Part shown: one piece after another, positions 7,787 through 16,327 of the stretch
Numbering within the stretch: position 1 is the stretch's first letter
Layout: every line of letters begins with the position of its first letter
DNA from: Campylobacterales bacterium
GTDB lineage: Bacteria > Campylobacterota > Campylobacteria > Campylobacterales > Sulfurimonadaceae
Length of the DNA: 38,101 bases
Direction: 5' to 3'
Assembly: GCA_026390135.1 (NCBI GenBank)
Contig: JAPLGN010000025.1
Span: forward strand, 1 to 38,101
Notes under the pieces: model-generated
Database searches by the model: none
Told to the model about the DNA's origin: nothing
Seen by the model: only the letters and a program-made list of their open reading frames with translations
Position numbers and translations under genes: made by a program

Positions 7787-8261
7787 CGGCGATAAATTCT
7801 TCGTTTGCGATAAAATCTTCAGGGATAAAAATATTTTCTTCCCTTTGACACGCCTCACTTTCTATCATCTGTTGATATTTTGCTTTTATCTCTTCGAGCG
7901 TTATCTCACCGGGCGGTTTTCTAACGGCAATAAACCCACATAGCTCTTTTTCTTCATTGTATTTAGGGGTTACGGTAACGACTACCCAATAATACGCACC
8001 GTCTTTACGCAGATTTTTAACATACCCCTCCCAAGCTTCTCCGGTTTTAACTGTTTCCCACATTGTTCGAAAACAACATTTAGGCATATCAGGATGACGA
8101 ATGAGCGAATGTGGCTGTCCAATAAGCTCATCTTTGCTGTAGCCAGACATCTCCATAAAAAGGCGATTGGCATAAATAATCTTTCCCTTTAAATCGGTTT
8201 CGGTAATCATGTTACCACCCTCAAATTTCATCTCAATATCGATTGGAGCGGGTCTTTGCAT
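7779..8261 (-). CDS. Single PAS-domain protein, Aer/CetB-like energy-taxis sensor
   Basis: A 160-residue cytoplasmic protein made of one PAS domain (about 10-125) plus a short charged helix. Features typical of the Aer-type FAD-binding PAS are present: the start MQRPAPIDIE, TDLKGKIIYANRLFMEMSGY, LIRHPDMPK and WEGYVKNLRKDGAYYWV. In Campylobacter, CetB is a similar PAS-only protein that works with the membrane transducer CetA. No cetA-like gene is in the window, so its partner is unknown. A good Shine-Dalgarno (AAAGGAAA, 8268-8275) supports the start at 8261. FAD binding is inferred from the family. Confidence 0.8.
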   Translation of the reverse strand: MQRPAPIDIEMKFEGGNMITETDLKGKIIYANRLFMEMSGYSKDELIGQPHSLIRHPDMPKCCFRTMWETVKTGEAWEGYVKNLRKDGAYYWVVVTVTPKYNEEKELCGFIAVRKPPGEITLEEIKAKYQQMIESEACQREENIFIPEDFIANEEFIAVS

Positions 8262-8402
8262 CTAGTTTCCTTTAACAAAATTTAATTCTAGTTAATTATG
8301 ACATACTTTATAACAAAAACCAATACTTAACAGTTAATGACTTGCAGAAGGAGTATATACCTTTTCAAGTTGGGAGAGTAGAAAACTTTAGTTTCTCCTC
8401 GC

Positions 8403-8408
8403 TATAAT
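8403..8408 (+). promoter_or_regulatory. -10 element upstream of greA
   Basis: A perfect TATAAT preceded by GC. The expected transcript start is near 8414, ahead of the GGAG at 8430-8433 and the GTG start at 8440. The ATG at 8407 lies inside this box and so cannot be the greA start. It may serve the whole chain down to pepP. No clear -35 box is visible. Confidence 0.65.
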
Positions 8409-8439
8409 GCATAAAAGTATTAATTTTTTGGAGAAAACA

Positions 8440-8937
8440 GTGCAACAAAAAGAGCCTATGACAAAATACGGATTTCAGCGATTATCCGATGAGCTAAACA
8501 CCCTTAAAAATATCGATCTTCCCGAAGTCAATGTGGAAATAGACCGTGCCAAAGAATATGGCGATCTAAAAGAAAATTCTGAATACCATGCAGCGCGTGA
8601 AAAACAGGCGTTTATCGGAACACGTATCGCGGAATTGGGTGCAGTCATCTCGATAGCTCAGATTGTAGATCCCAGTGAACTCGAACATGCGCGTGTGAGT
8701 TTTGGCTCAACAGTGGTGTTGTGTGATCTTGATACCGACGAAGAGGTAACCTATACGATAGTCGGTGGATGTGAGAGCAATCCTGCGCGAGGACTTATAT
8801 CCTTTAACTCTCCATTAGCCAGGCAGCTTCTAGGACGCGAAGAGGGCGATGATATTAATGCAAAACTTCCTGGCGGTGTAAAAAAATTTGAAGTCTTAGA
8901 GGTTAAATATCAGGAGATAGTCTTTGAAAGCCATTAA
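8440..8937 (+). CDS. greA: Transcription elongation factor GreA
   Basis: GreA rescues backtracked RNA polymerase by stimulating transcript cleavage. The 165-residue product has the N-terminal coiled coil with the catalytic acidic tip (EYGDLKENSEYHAAREKQ) and the C-terminal FKBP-like domain ending in INAKLPGGVKKFEVLEVKY. The GTG at 8440 is chosen because GGAG lies 6 bases upstream and because a -10 box overlaps the earlier in-frame ATG at 8407. The length then fits the family (about 158-165). It is the first gene of a chain of overlapping genes and overlaps argC by 14 bases. Confidence 0.95.
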   Translation: MQQKEPMTKYGFQRLSDELNTLKNIDLPEVNVEIDRAKEYGDLKENSEYHAAREKQAFIGTRIAELGAVISIAQIVDPSELEHARVSFGSTVVLCDLDTDEEVTYTIVGGCESNPARGLISFNSPLARQLLGREEGDDINAKLPGGVKKFEVLEVKYQEIVFESH

Positions 8938-9937
8938 TGTTGGGATAATTGGTGTGAGCGGGTATACGGGCTTAGAGCTTGTAAAGATGCTCCTTAATCA
9001 CCCGAGATTTACTTTGACATATTGCGCGAATACTGAAGGTGAAACAAGATTGAGTGATCTCCATCCTGCCCTTTTTAGCGTATGCGACATGGGTGTTGAA
9101 AAGGTTGATTTAGATCGTGCCGCTTCGATGTGTGAACTTATATTCTTAGCTCTTCCCCATAAAACTGCAATGAATACGGCCAAAGGCTTGTTAGATCGCG
9201 GCGTAAAAATTGTCGATCTTTCTGCTGATTATCGATTAAATCGTGAAAATTATGAAGAATTTTATTGTGAGCACGAAGATATCAATAATCTAGAACATGC
9301 TGTTTATTCTATTCCAGAGCTGCATGGGCGTATCGCAGAGGGTTCGAGCTTGGTTGCTAATCCTGGATGCCATGTTACCGCAACATTGATGGCACTTGCA
9401 CCTTTTTTAAACCATATTGATATGACACAACCAATTTTTATTGATTCTAAAACCGGTGTTTCGGGCGCAGGTAAATCACCTACGACAGGTGTTCATTATG
9501 TGAACGTGAATGATAATATCAACTGTTACAATATACTAAAACACCGTCATGCCATTGAGATAGAACAACATGCGAGCCTCCTGTGCGGCAGTGATGTTAA
9601 AGTGACTTTTATACCTTCTCTCGTCCCCATGACTCGCGGAATGTTGGCGTGTGTCTATGCTACGTTAAAATCGGATGTTCAAGCAGATGAGTGTATGGAA
9701 AAATTTTATGAAGGGCAACCTTTTGTCCGTGTTCGCACTGCACCGCCTCACACTAAAATGACAGCAGGAACTAATTTCGCGGACGTATATGCCACTCGGC
9801 ACGGCAATGCACTCGTAGCAATGTGCGCGATTGATAACCTCATGCGCGGAGCTAGTTCACAAGCTCTCGTTAACGCCAACATTATGATGGGACTGGATGA
9901 ATCGCTTGGAATTCCTGTGATTGCGTATGTCCCTTAA
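8924..9937 (+). CDS. argC: N-acetyl-gamma-glutamyl-phosphate reductase
   Basis: ArgC carries out the third step of arginine synthesis, the NADPH-dependent reduction of N-acetylglutamyl phosphate to the semialdehyde. The 337-residue protein has the N-terminal nucleotide-binding motif VGIIGVSGYTGLELV and the catalytic cysteine in ANPGCHVTA (about 142-150). The conserved FIDSKTGVSGAGKSP and HRHAIEIEQH segments follow. The start is TTG 8924 with GGAG at 8913-8916; it lies inside the end of greA. Its stop overlaps the start of the metallophosphoesterase gene. No other arg gene lies nearby. Confidence 0.95.
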   Translation: MKAINVGIIGVSGYTGLELVKMLLNHPRFTLTYCANTEGETRLSDLHPALFSVCDMGVEKVDLDRAASMCELIFLALPHKTAMNTAKGLLDRGVKIVDLSADYRLNRENYEEFYCEHEDINNLEHAVYSIPELHGRIAEGSSLVANPGCHVTATLMALAPFLNHIDMTQPIFIDSKTGVSGAGKSPTTGVHYVNVNDNINCYNILKHRHAIEIEQHASLLCGSDVKVTFIPSLVPMTRGMLACVYATLKSDVQADECMEKFYEGQPFVRVRTAPPHTKMTAGTNFADVYATRHGNALVAMCAIDNLMRGASSQALVNANIMMGLDESLGIPVIAYVP

Positions 9938-10670
9938 AAAACTTCACGAGGGGGCTATTTTTGTAGCTGATTCCCATTATGCGCCGTGGCGAATTCCTTT
10001 TATTGATTTTCTACGTGCAGTAGAAAATGAGACCATTAAAACCACACAGCTTATTTTGATGGGAGACAATTGTGACCTTCTTTTTGGTCCAATTGGTGAA
10101 ACCGTTCTTTTAAATCAAGATATTATTACTCTTCTTAATATACTTTCAAAGAAAATAGAAATACTTTATTTGGAAGGGAATCATGATTTTAGACTTTCCT
10201 CTGTTTTTCCGAATGTTACCATTATTCCGCGTAATCAGCAGCCTTTTATGATGCTGCATGGTTCTCAAAAAATTGCTTTATTACACGGTGATAGTGGAGT
10301 TGCATTTGGCTATGAAATCTATACCGCACTCATTCGAAATCGTCCGCTTCTGTATGGTTTAAATATCATTAATAATATTTTTGGCGGGATTATCATCAAG
10401 TGGCTTACTAAGGATATGCAACGTAAAAATCATTGTAAAAAGATTGAAAACTTTGAAGCAATTGCCCACCGTCACAGTGGGAAAAAATGGATTAATGAGT
10501 GTGATATGGTAATCGAAGGACATTATCACCAAAACAAATCTTTTGACTTTGAAACGTATCGTTATTGTAACTTGGGTGCTTTTGCTTGTAATGAAAGATA
10601 TTATGTTGTAAAATCATCGCAGAACCAACTCATTTTAGATGAAGCACTATTTAGCAAGGAGCCCGGATGA
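9927..10670 (+). CDS. LpxH/LpxJ-like metallophosphoesterase, probable UDP-2,3-diacylglucosamine hydrolase
   Basis: A 247-residue calcineurin-like phosphoesterase with all five metal-site blocks: D15-x-H17 in ADSHYAP, GDNCD (46-50), GNHD (84-87), HGD (120-122) and GHYH near residue 200. The order and the hydrophobic middle (LYGLNIINNIFGGIIIKWL) resemble enzymes that cleave UDP-2,3-diacylglucosamine in lipid A synthesis. Campylobacterota are known to use a divergent form, LpxJ, in place of LpxH. The substrate is inferred, not shown. ATG 9927 is taken as start and overlaps argC by 11 bases; its stop overlaps cheV as ATGA. Confidence 0.7.
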   Translation: MSLKKLHEGAIFVADSHYAPWRIPFIDFLRAVENETIKTTQLILMGDNCDLLFGPIGETVLLNQDIITLLNILSKKIEILYLEGNHDFRLSSVFPNVTIIPRNQQPFMMLHGSQKIALLHGDSGVAFGYEIYTALIRNRPLLYGLNIINNIFGGIIIKWLTKDMQRKNHCKKIENFEAIAHRHSGKKWINECDMVIEGHYHQNKSFDFETYRYCNLGAFACNERYYVVKSSQNQLILDEALFSKEPG

Positions 10671-11620
10671 AGGGACACAAAGATATTCTGAAGGTCGGCA
10701 GCAATGAGATGGAATTGGTTGATTTTAGAATTTTTAAGCGTGAAGGTGATGAAATCTATGAAGGAATTTATGGAGTCAATGTCGCCAAGGTACGTGAAAT
10801 AATTCGTCTTCCGATATTAACAGAATTACCAGGCACACCAGAGTTTATAGAAGGAATTTTTGATCTTCGCGGAGTCGTTATTCCAGTAGTAAATTTAGCT
10901 AAATGGATGGGAATTGACGCACCTGAAGAGATGGAACGGGACGCTCGTGTCATTATTACGGAATTTAATAACATTCTTATTGGCTTTGTCGTGCATGAAG
11001 CAAAACGCATTCGACGTATTAACTGGAAAGACATAGAGCCTGCCTCCTTTTTGGATAATAGTACGGATGGATCAAAAATCACGGGAGTTACCCGTATTGA
11101 AGATGATAATGTACTGTTGATCTTAGACTTGGAGAGTGTTGTCCAGCAGCTTGGATTGTATCAGCCTGGTCATGCAACAATGAATGAGCACAATAGTCAT
11201 TTTGATGGCTATGTTTTACTTCTTGATGACAGCTCAACTGCACGCCATATTATTAAAGATGCCCTGGAAAAAATGGGCTTTAACGTTATTGAGGGAAGCG
11301 ATGGTGAGCAAGGATTGAAAATCTTGGAAGATCTTTATGAGATACACGGTGATGCTCTTTCATCGAAGTTACGTCTTATTGCCTCGGATATTGAGATGCC
11401 GCGTATGGATGGATTCCACTTTGCTGCAAAGGTAAAAGAAGATCCAAGATTTAAGATGATTCCTATTGTGTTTAACTCCTCAATCAGTGATCATTTTAGT
11501 GAAATGAGGGGTAAGGAAGCAGGTGCTGAGGCCTATTTGGTCAAATTTGATGCAAATATATTTTATGATGAAGTCGCACGAGTCGTGCAAGCTCATATTT
11601 CAGGGGTAAAACATGGATGA
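10667..11620 (+). CDS. cheV: Chemotaxis coupling protein CheV (CheW-receiver fusion)
   Basis: CheV links chemoreceptors to CheA and can be phosphorylated. The 317-residue protein has a CheW-like domain (about 15-165; motifs LPGTPEFIEGIFDLRGVVIPVVNLAKW) and a receiver domain (about 180-315). The receiver has the acidic pair in LLLDDSSTARHII, the phospho-acceptor Asp in ASDIEMPRMDG, and a Lys in YLVKFDANIF. The gene is ATGA-coupled to the upstream phosphoesterase gene and overlaps cheA by 8 bases, giving cheV-cheA-cheW in order. Several CheV paralogues exist in this phylum; which one this is cannot be told. Confidence 0.95.
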   Translation: MKGHKDILKVGSNEMELVDFRIFKREGDEIYEGIYGVNVAKVREIIRLPILTELPGTPEFIEGIFDLRGVVIPVVNLAKWMGIDAPEEMERDARVIITEFNNILIGFVVHEAKRIRRINWKDIEPASFLDNSTDGSKITGVTRIEDDNVLLILDLESVVQQLGLYQPGHATMNEHNSHFDGYVLLLDDSSTARHIIKDALEKMGFNVIEGSDGEQGLKILEDLYEIHGDALSSKLRLIASDIEMPRMDGFHFAAKVKEDPRFKMIPIVFNSSISDHFSEMRGKEAGAEAYLVKFDANIFYDEVARVVQAHISGVKHG

Positions 11621-14096
11621 ATTTGAAGAGATATTACAAGATTTTTTAATTGAAGCATTTGAGCTGATTGAACAGCTTGACCAAGATTTAGTAGAATTGG
11701 AAACACGTCCGGATGATTTGGATTTACTTAATCGTATTTTCCGCGTAGCCCATACGATTAAGGGTGCAAGTTCATTCCTTAATTTTGATGTCCTAACCCA
11801 TTTGACCCATCATATGGAAAATTTGTTGAATATGGCACGACATGGTGATCTTGTTATTGATGCGAATGTTATGGATGTTATTCTTGAGTCCATTGATTTG
11901 ATGAAAGCTCTTTTGGTGCGTATACGTGACCATGGAGAAGATTCTGGGCTGGATGTTTCCGAGTGTGTTGCGAGATTGGATGTCGTGGCAAATGGTGAGT
12001 CTGCACCTGCCCCGATTGAAATCGAAACTCCTATTATTCAAGAGCCTATTGTATCGAAAGTCGACGAGGAAGAACCTGACTATGCCAACATGAGCGATGC
12101 TCAAGTCGAAGCAGAGATAGAGCGGCTTTTAGCCCAAAAGCAAGCGGAAGCCATTGCTAAGCGTGCTGGTACTGCAGTCGCCAGTACTGAAGTGGCTGAG
12201 CCAGATTATGCCAATATGAGTGATGCCCAAGTAGAAGCTGAGATCGAGCGATTATTACTCGAAAAACAATCTCAAGATGCAGCTAAACGTGCTCAGAAAA
12301 GCCAAAATACAGCACCTGAACCCGCTCCAAGTGCACCTGCTGTTGTCTCGGTTCCAGCACCGCAGCCTAAAACAGAAGTGGCGCCAGTGGCTAAAGTTGC
12401 TCCTTCTGCACCGGTAGCAAGACGAAGTGAACCAAAAGAAGAAGGAGAGTCTAAAGGGGGGGGAGTTGAGCAAACAATTCGTGTTGATGTCAAACGTCTT
12501 GATCACCTCATGAATCTCATCGGAGAGCTTGTACTGGGTAAAAATCGTTTGATTAAAATCAATGATGACGTAGAAGAGCGATACGAAGGGGAAGCATTTT
12601 TAGAAGAGCTGAATCAAGTCGTATCCATCGTTTCCTTGGTTACAACTGATTTGCAGATAGCTGTTATGAAAACCAGAATGCTTCCAATTGGAAAAGTGTT
12701 CAATAAATTTCCTCGTATGATTCGTGACTTATCGCGTGAGCTCAATAAAAAGATTGAATTGGAAATCGCAGGGGAAGATACAGAACTTGATAAATCAATT
12801 GTTGAAGAGATTGGTGATCCGCTAGTGCATATCATTCGAAATTCATGTGATCATGGGATAGAAATTGGTGAAGTTCGTATGGCATCCGGTAAATCGGAAG
12901 TAGGAACCATACAGCTCAAAGCATATCATGAGGGCAATCATATCGTTATCCAGATTATCGATGATGGAAAAGGGCTTGATGCTAATATGCTCAAGCAAAA
13001 ATCGATCGAAAAAGGGATTATTAGCGAAAAAGAAGCCGATGCAATGAGTGAAAAAGAGGCTTTTGGCCTTATTTTCCGACCTGGCTTTTCAACCGCTGCA
13101 CAAGTAACCAGTGTTTCAGGTCGCGGTGTGGGCATGGACGTAGTAAAAACAAACATTGAAAAGCTAAATGGTATGATTGACATTGATTCTGAAGTGGGTC
13201 ATGGAACATCGATGAAGCTCAAAATTCCATTGACACTTGCAATTATTCAAGCATTATTGGTTGGGGTTCAAGAAGAGTATTACGCGATTCCCCTTGCATC
13301 TGTTCTTGAGACCGTTCGTATTAGCAAAGATGACATTTATACCGTAGAAAACCGTTCTGTTATGCGCCTTCGTGATGAAGTTCTTTCGCTAGTACACATC
13401 GGAGATATTTTTGAAGTAGAGCGTGTATTTGATAGCAGTGAACACGCATATGTTGTTGTTCTTGGTCTTGCTGAGAGTAAAATCGGTCTTATTGTAGATA
13501 CTCTTATAGGGCAAGAAGAGATCGTTATTAAATCTCTTGGAGAGTATCTAAAGGGAATCGAAGGAATAGCTGGGGCAACCATTCGCGGTGATGGCGGAGT
13601 AACGTTGATCGTTGATGTCGCAGCACTTATGCAGATGGCAAAATCAGTCAAATCTACCATCGGAAGTGAGAGTGGAGATGCAAAAAAATTAGGTGTCAAA
13701 AATAGTGCAAGTGATTATTGTGTCATGATCGTCGATGATTCGAAAACCGACCGCACGATTATGCGTAAATCACTTGAACCGCTTGGCGTGACACTTGTTG
13801 AAGCTGTTGATGGAGTTGAAGCATTGAATATTTTGAAGCAGGGTGATCATTATTTTGATGCGATGCTGATTGATATAGAGATGCCGCGTATGGATGGATA
13901 CACGCTAGCTTCTGAGATTAAAAAGTACAATAAATATAAAAATTTGCCTCTTATCGCGGTAACCTCGCGAGCAGGTAAAGCCGACCGTATGCGCGGAGTA
14001 GAATCAGGTATGATTGAGTACATTACTAAACCGTATTCTCCTGAGTATCTGATGAACGTGGTCAAGCGTAATATTAAATTCAACGAGGGACTATAA
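11613..14096 (+). CDS. cheA: Chemotaxis histidine kinase CheA with C-terminal receiver (CheAY)
   Basis: An 827-residue CheA-receiver fusion, typical of Campylobacterota. It has an N-terminal Hpt domain with phospho-acceptor H47 in VAHTIKGASSF, then a long linker (about 130-285). The dimerisation domain (about 290-350) and an ATPase domain with HIIRNSCDHGIE, DDGKGLD and GRGVGMDVVK follow. A CheW-like regulatory domain comes next, then a receiver (about 705-827) with the phospho-acceptor Asp in LIDIEMPRMDG. No folded P2 domain is evident. Instead the linker has two identical 20-residue repeats (154-173 and 196-215), then Ala/Pro-rich sequence. The gene overlaps cheV and lies 2 bases before cheW. 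Confidence 0.97.
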   Translation: MDEFEEILQDFLIEAFELIEQLDQDLVELETRPDDLDLLNRIFRVAHTIKGASSFLNFDVLTHLTHHMENLLNMARHGDLVIDANVMDVILESIDLMKALLVRIRDHGEDSGLDVSECVARLDVVANGESAPAPIEIETPIIQEPIVSKVDEEEPDYANMSDAQVEAEIERLLAQKQAEAIAKRAGTAVASTEVAEPDYANMSDAQVEAEIERLLLEKQSQDAAKRAQKSQNTAPEPAPSAPAVVSVPAPQPKTEVAPVAKVAPSAPVARRSEPKEEGESKGGGVEQTIRVDVKRLDHLMNLIGELVLGKNRLIKINDDVEERYEGEAFLEELNQVVSIVSLVTTDLQIAVMKTRMLPIGKVFNKFPRMIRDLSRELNKKIELEIAGEDTELDKSIVEEIGDPLVHIIRNSCDHGIEIGEVRMASGKSEVGTIQLKAYHEGNHIVIQIIDDGKGLDANMLKQKSIEKGIISEKEADAMSEKEAFGLIFRPGFSTAAQVTSVSGRGVGMDVVKTNIEKLNGMIDIDSEVGHGTSMKLKIPLTLAIIQALLVGVQEEYYAIPLASVLETVRISKDDIYTVENRSVMRLRDEVLSLVHIGDIFEVERVFDSSEHAYVVVLGLAESKIGLIVDTLIGQEEIVIKSLGEYLKGIEGIAGATIRGDGGVTLIVDVAALMQMAKSVKSTIGSESGDAKKLGVKNSASDYCVMIVDDSKTDRTIMRKSLEPLGVTLVEAVDGVEALNILKQGDHYFDAMLIDIEMPRMDGYTLASEIKKYNKYKNLPLIAVTSRAGKADRMRGVESGMIEYITKPYSPEYLMNVVKRNIKFNEGL
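12072..12257 (+). repeat. Two identical 20-residue repeats in the CheA linker
   Basis: Codons at 12072-12131 and 12198-12257 encode the same peptide (EPDYANMSDAQVEAEIERLL), 42 residues apart. The DNA copies differ in 11 of 20 codons and every change is synonymous. The repeat begins with an acidic-aromatic stretch and continues as a likely helix. Confidence 0.9.
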
Positions 14097-14098
14097 TC

Positions 14099-14593
14099 AT
14101 GAGCGAAAAATTACAACAAATCATTAATAGACAAAATCAAGCCCTCGTCAGCGATGATAAGAAAGTCGATGAAGTGATTCAATTAGTGGGCTTTATCGTC
14201 GGAGAAGAGGAATTTTCGATACCCATTTTGAGTATTCAAGAGATTATTAAACCAATAGGATGGACGCGCGTACCACAAATTCCATCGTACATTTTGGGTG
14301 TATTTAATCTGCGAGGATCGGTTATTCCATTGATTGATTTACGGGCTCGCTTTGGCTTGCCGTTACAAAAACATACGGACGAAACCCGCTTTATCGTGAT
14401 GAAAAATGGGGATGATGTTGCGGGCTTTGTCATCGACAGACTTACCGAGGCAATTCGTATGCCCAAGCGTGACATTGGACCGGCACCCGATACGATTTCT
14501 GAAAGCGAGACGATGATTGACGGTGTCGGTAAGCAAGCAGATCGCATTGTCACGATTTTGAAAGTACATAAATTATTAGAGCGAAACTTCTGA
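14099..14593 (+). CDS. cheW: Chemotaxis adaptor protein CheW
   Basis: A single CheW domain of 164 residues that bridges chemoreceptors and CheA in the cytoplasmic signalling array. Conserved pieces include GFIVGEEEFSIPILSIQEII, the PQIPSYILGVFNLRGSVIPL segment and GFVIDRLTEAIRMP. It lies 2 bases after cheA and is followed within one base by the pepP start. The N-terminal 25 residues before the domain are polar and probably flexible. With cheV and cheA it makes the core of the array; cheY, cheR and cheB and any receptors are not in the window. Confidence 0.95.
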   Translation: MSEKLQQIINRQNQALVSDDKKVDEVIQLVGFIVGEEEFSIPILSIQEIIKPIGWTRVPQIPSYILGVFNLRGSVIPLIDLRARFGLPLQKHTDETRFIVMKNGDDVAGFVIDRLTEAIRMPKRDIGPAPDTISESETMIDGVGKQADRIVTILKVHKLLERNF

Positions 14594-14594
14594 T

Positions 14595-15899
14595 TTGAAC
14601 GAAACACACTACCAAGCCAGACGGCAAAAATTATTAGACAGTATAGAAGAGGGGGTTGCTATCCTCTCCTCATCTCCTCTTAAAATACGTTCCAACGACA
14701 CAGAATACCCTTACCGACAAAACAGTGATTTTTATTACCTTACCGGATTTGAAGAAGCAAATGCTCTTCTTGTGTTGATAAAAACAAAAGAGATTGAACG
14801 CAGTATTTTATTTGTCGAACCATACAGTGATGAGTTTGCATTATGGAACGGTGCACGCCTTGGCGTTGAGGGTGCACTGAAGCGTTTTGAAGTCGATGAA
14901 GTTCATAGTATTCTTGAATATCCCAGTCACATCAAAGAAATTTTGCGTGAACACATTGCCCTTTATTTTGATTTTCACGATGACTCAAATCATTTGAAGC
15001 TGGCTCAAAAAAGTGCAAAAGAGTTACGGGAAGCACGAGGTGTGAAACGATATATTCGCAGTTTTCATGATGTAACGTATTTGACACGTTCGATGAGATT
15101 GATCAAATCACCTGAAGAGATAGACAAAATACGCCATGCGATTTCTTTGACCGCATTGGCACATCATGAAGCGATGAAGCAGTGTAAAAGTGGGATGCGA
15201 GAGTTTGAATTACAAGCATGTATGAGCTATATATTTCTCTCTAATGGCGCAATGAATGAAGCATACGGTGCGATTGTAGCGGGTGGGAACAATGCCAACA
15301 CCTTACATTACATTGATAACCGTGATGTGTTAAAAGAGGGTGATATGGTACTTATCGATGCGGCGTGCGAATGGGAACTCTACGCCAGTGATATTACCCG
15401 TACCTTTCCGGTCAATGGAAAATTTAGTGATGCACAGCTCGAGGTGTATGAAAAAGTCCTCGACGTTCAGCTTCGTGTGATTGAAGCAATGAAACCTGAT
15501 GTTAAGCGAGATTGGCTTCAGAGCTATAGTGAAAAGTTACTCTGTCAAGCTCTTGTAGATTTAGGGATTTTAAACGGCGAAGTAAGCACCCTCCTTGAAG
15601 CAAAAGCCCATAAAAAATACGCTCCGCATGGAATCGGTCACTGGATGGGTCTTGATGTCCATGATCCGTGTCCGTATGTGGATGACGATGGTCAGAGCTT
15701 GGCATTTAAAACAGGGATGGTAATGACCATCGAACCGGGAATTTATATCAAAGCAGAGGATGAGAGTGTACCCCTAAAATACCGAGGTATAGGTATCCGT
15801 ATCGAAGATGATATTCTCATTACCGAAAGCGGATGTGAAAATCTTTCCTTTATGATAGCTAAAACGGTTGAGGAGATTGAATTGATGTGTAAGAGTTAG
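14595..15899 (+). CDS. pepP: Xaa-Pro aminopeptidase (M24B family)
   Basis: A 434-residue metallopeptidase that removes N-terminal residues next to proline. The N-terminal domain (about 1-165) contains the aminopeptidase-P motif NSDFYYLTGFEEANA. The pita-bread catalytic domain follows with the expected metal ligands: Asp in LIDAACEWELYASDITRTFP (two Asp), His in HGIGHWMGLDVHD, Glu in MTIEPGIY and Glu in IRIEDDILIT. The start is TTG at 14595, one base after the cheW stop, with no strong ribosome site; it is probably coupled to cheW translation. It is the last gene of the chain and meets an unrecognised minus-strand gene with a 4-base overlap. Confidence 0.9.
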   Translation: MNETHYQARRQKLLDSIEEGVAILSSSPLKIRSNDTEYPYRQNSDFYYLTGFEEANALLVLIKTKEIERSILFVEPYSDEFALWNGARLGVEGALKRFEVDEVHSILEYPSHIKEILREHIALYFDFHDDSNHLKLAQKSAKELREARGVKRYIRSFHDVTYLTRSMRLIKSPEEIDKIRHAISLTALAHHEAMKQCKSGMREFELQACMSYIFLSNGAMNEAYGAIVAGGNNANTLHYIDNRDVLKEGDMVLIDAACEWELYASDITRTFPVNGKFSDAQLEVYEKVLDVQLRVIEAMKPDVKRDWLQSYSEKLLCQALVDLGILNGEVSTLLEAKAHKKYAPHGIGHWMGLDVHDPCPYVDDDGQSLAFKTGMVMTIEPGIYIKAEDESVPLKYRGIGIRIEDDILITESGCENLSFMIAKTVEEIELMCKS

Positions 15900-16327
15900 C
15901 TATTGTAGCTATAACTCCACCCACTCAAGCCGTCTTTTGCCTCTTTAAATCCATCCGATTCTCCCAAAAAATCGATAATATGCAGTAAAGTCCATGGAAT
16001 TGTATTGGCTTCCGCATCGTCAATGATATGGCGAGGCATCGGGGTATCTTGCGGGGTTTGCGCAAAAGCAATACGTTCGAGATTACTCAGAACATGAGAC
16101 GTTGCTGTAATTGAGTATTCTTGGCAAAATTTTTCCAATAGTTTCTCTTTTATCTCTTCAGGGATTTTATCTGCAGTATTTAAAAAGATACTAAAATGGA
16201 GTGGAAGCTTAGGCGCAGTCAGCAGTGATGGTGCAGCCATAATAATATACTCAACATTTTCGAGATGTTTTTCAATTTCATTTTTTGAGAGATACGTATG
16301 GATCTTAAGAGGTTTTGCTTCAAACAT
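15896..16327 (-). CDS. Unrecognised protein, downstream partner of the gene at 16320-16808
   Basis: A predicted soluble protein of 143 residues that I do not recognise. No signal peptide or membrane segment is seen. The middle has a short hydrophobic strand followed by prolines (VEYIIMAAPSLLTAPKLPLH), then charged helical sequence. Near the end, WTLLHIIDFLGESDGFKEA looks helical. The start chosen is ATG 16327, which overlaps the upstream stop by 8 bases; ATG 16342 is also in frame. The overlap suggests the two genes are translated together and act in one process. Confidence 0.6.
   Translation of the reverse strand: MFEAKPLKIHTYLSKNEIEKHLENVEYIIMAAPSLLTAPKLPLHFSIFLNTADKIPEEIKEKLLEKFCQEYSITATSHVLSNLERIAFAQTPQDTPMPRHIIDDAEANTIPWTLLHIIDFLGESDGFKEAKDGLSGWSYSYNS

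Noticed and set aside
12310-12440. Ala/Pro-rich low-complexity stretch in cheA as a possible separate element
   Set aside because: It is in frame, joins two CheA domains and looks like an ordinary flexible linker.
13337-13699. Minus-strand open frame of 120 codons opposite cheA
   Set aside because: It lies within the conserved CheW-like domain of cheA and has the Ser/Thr/Arg-rich makeup of an antisense frame.
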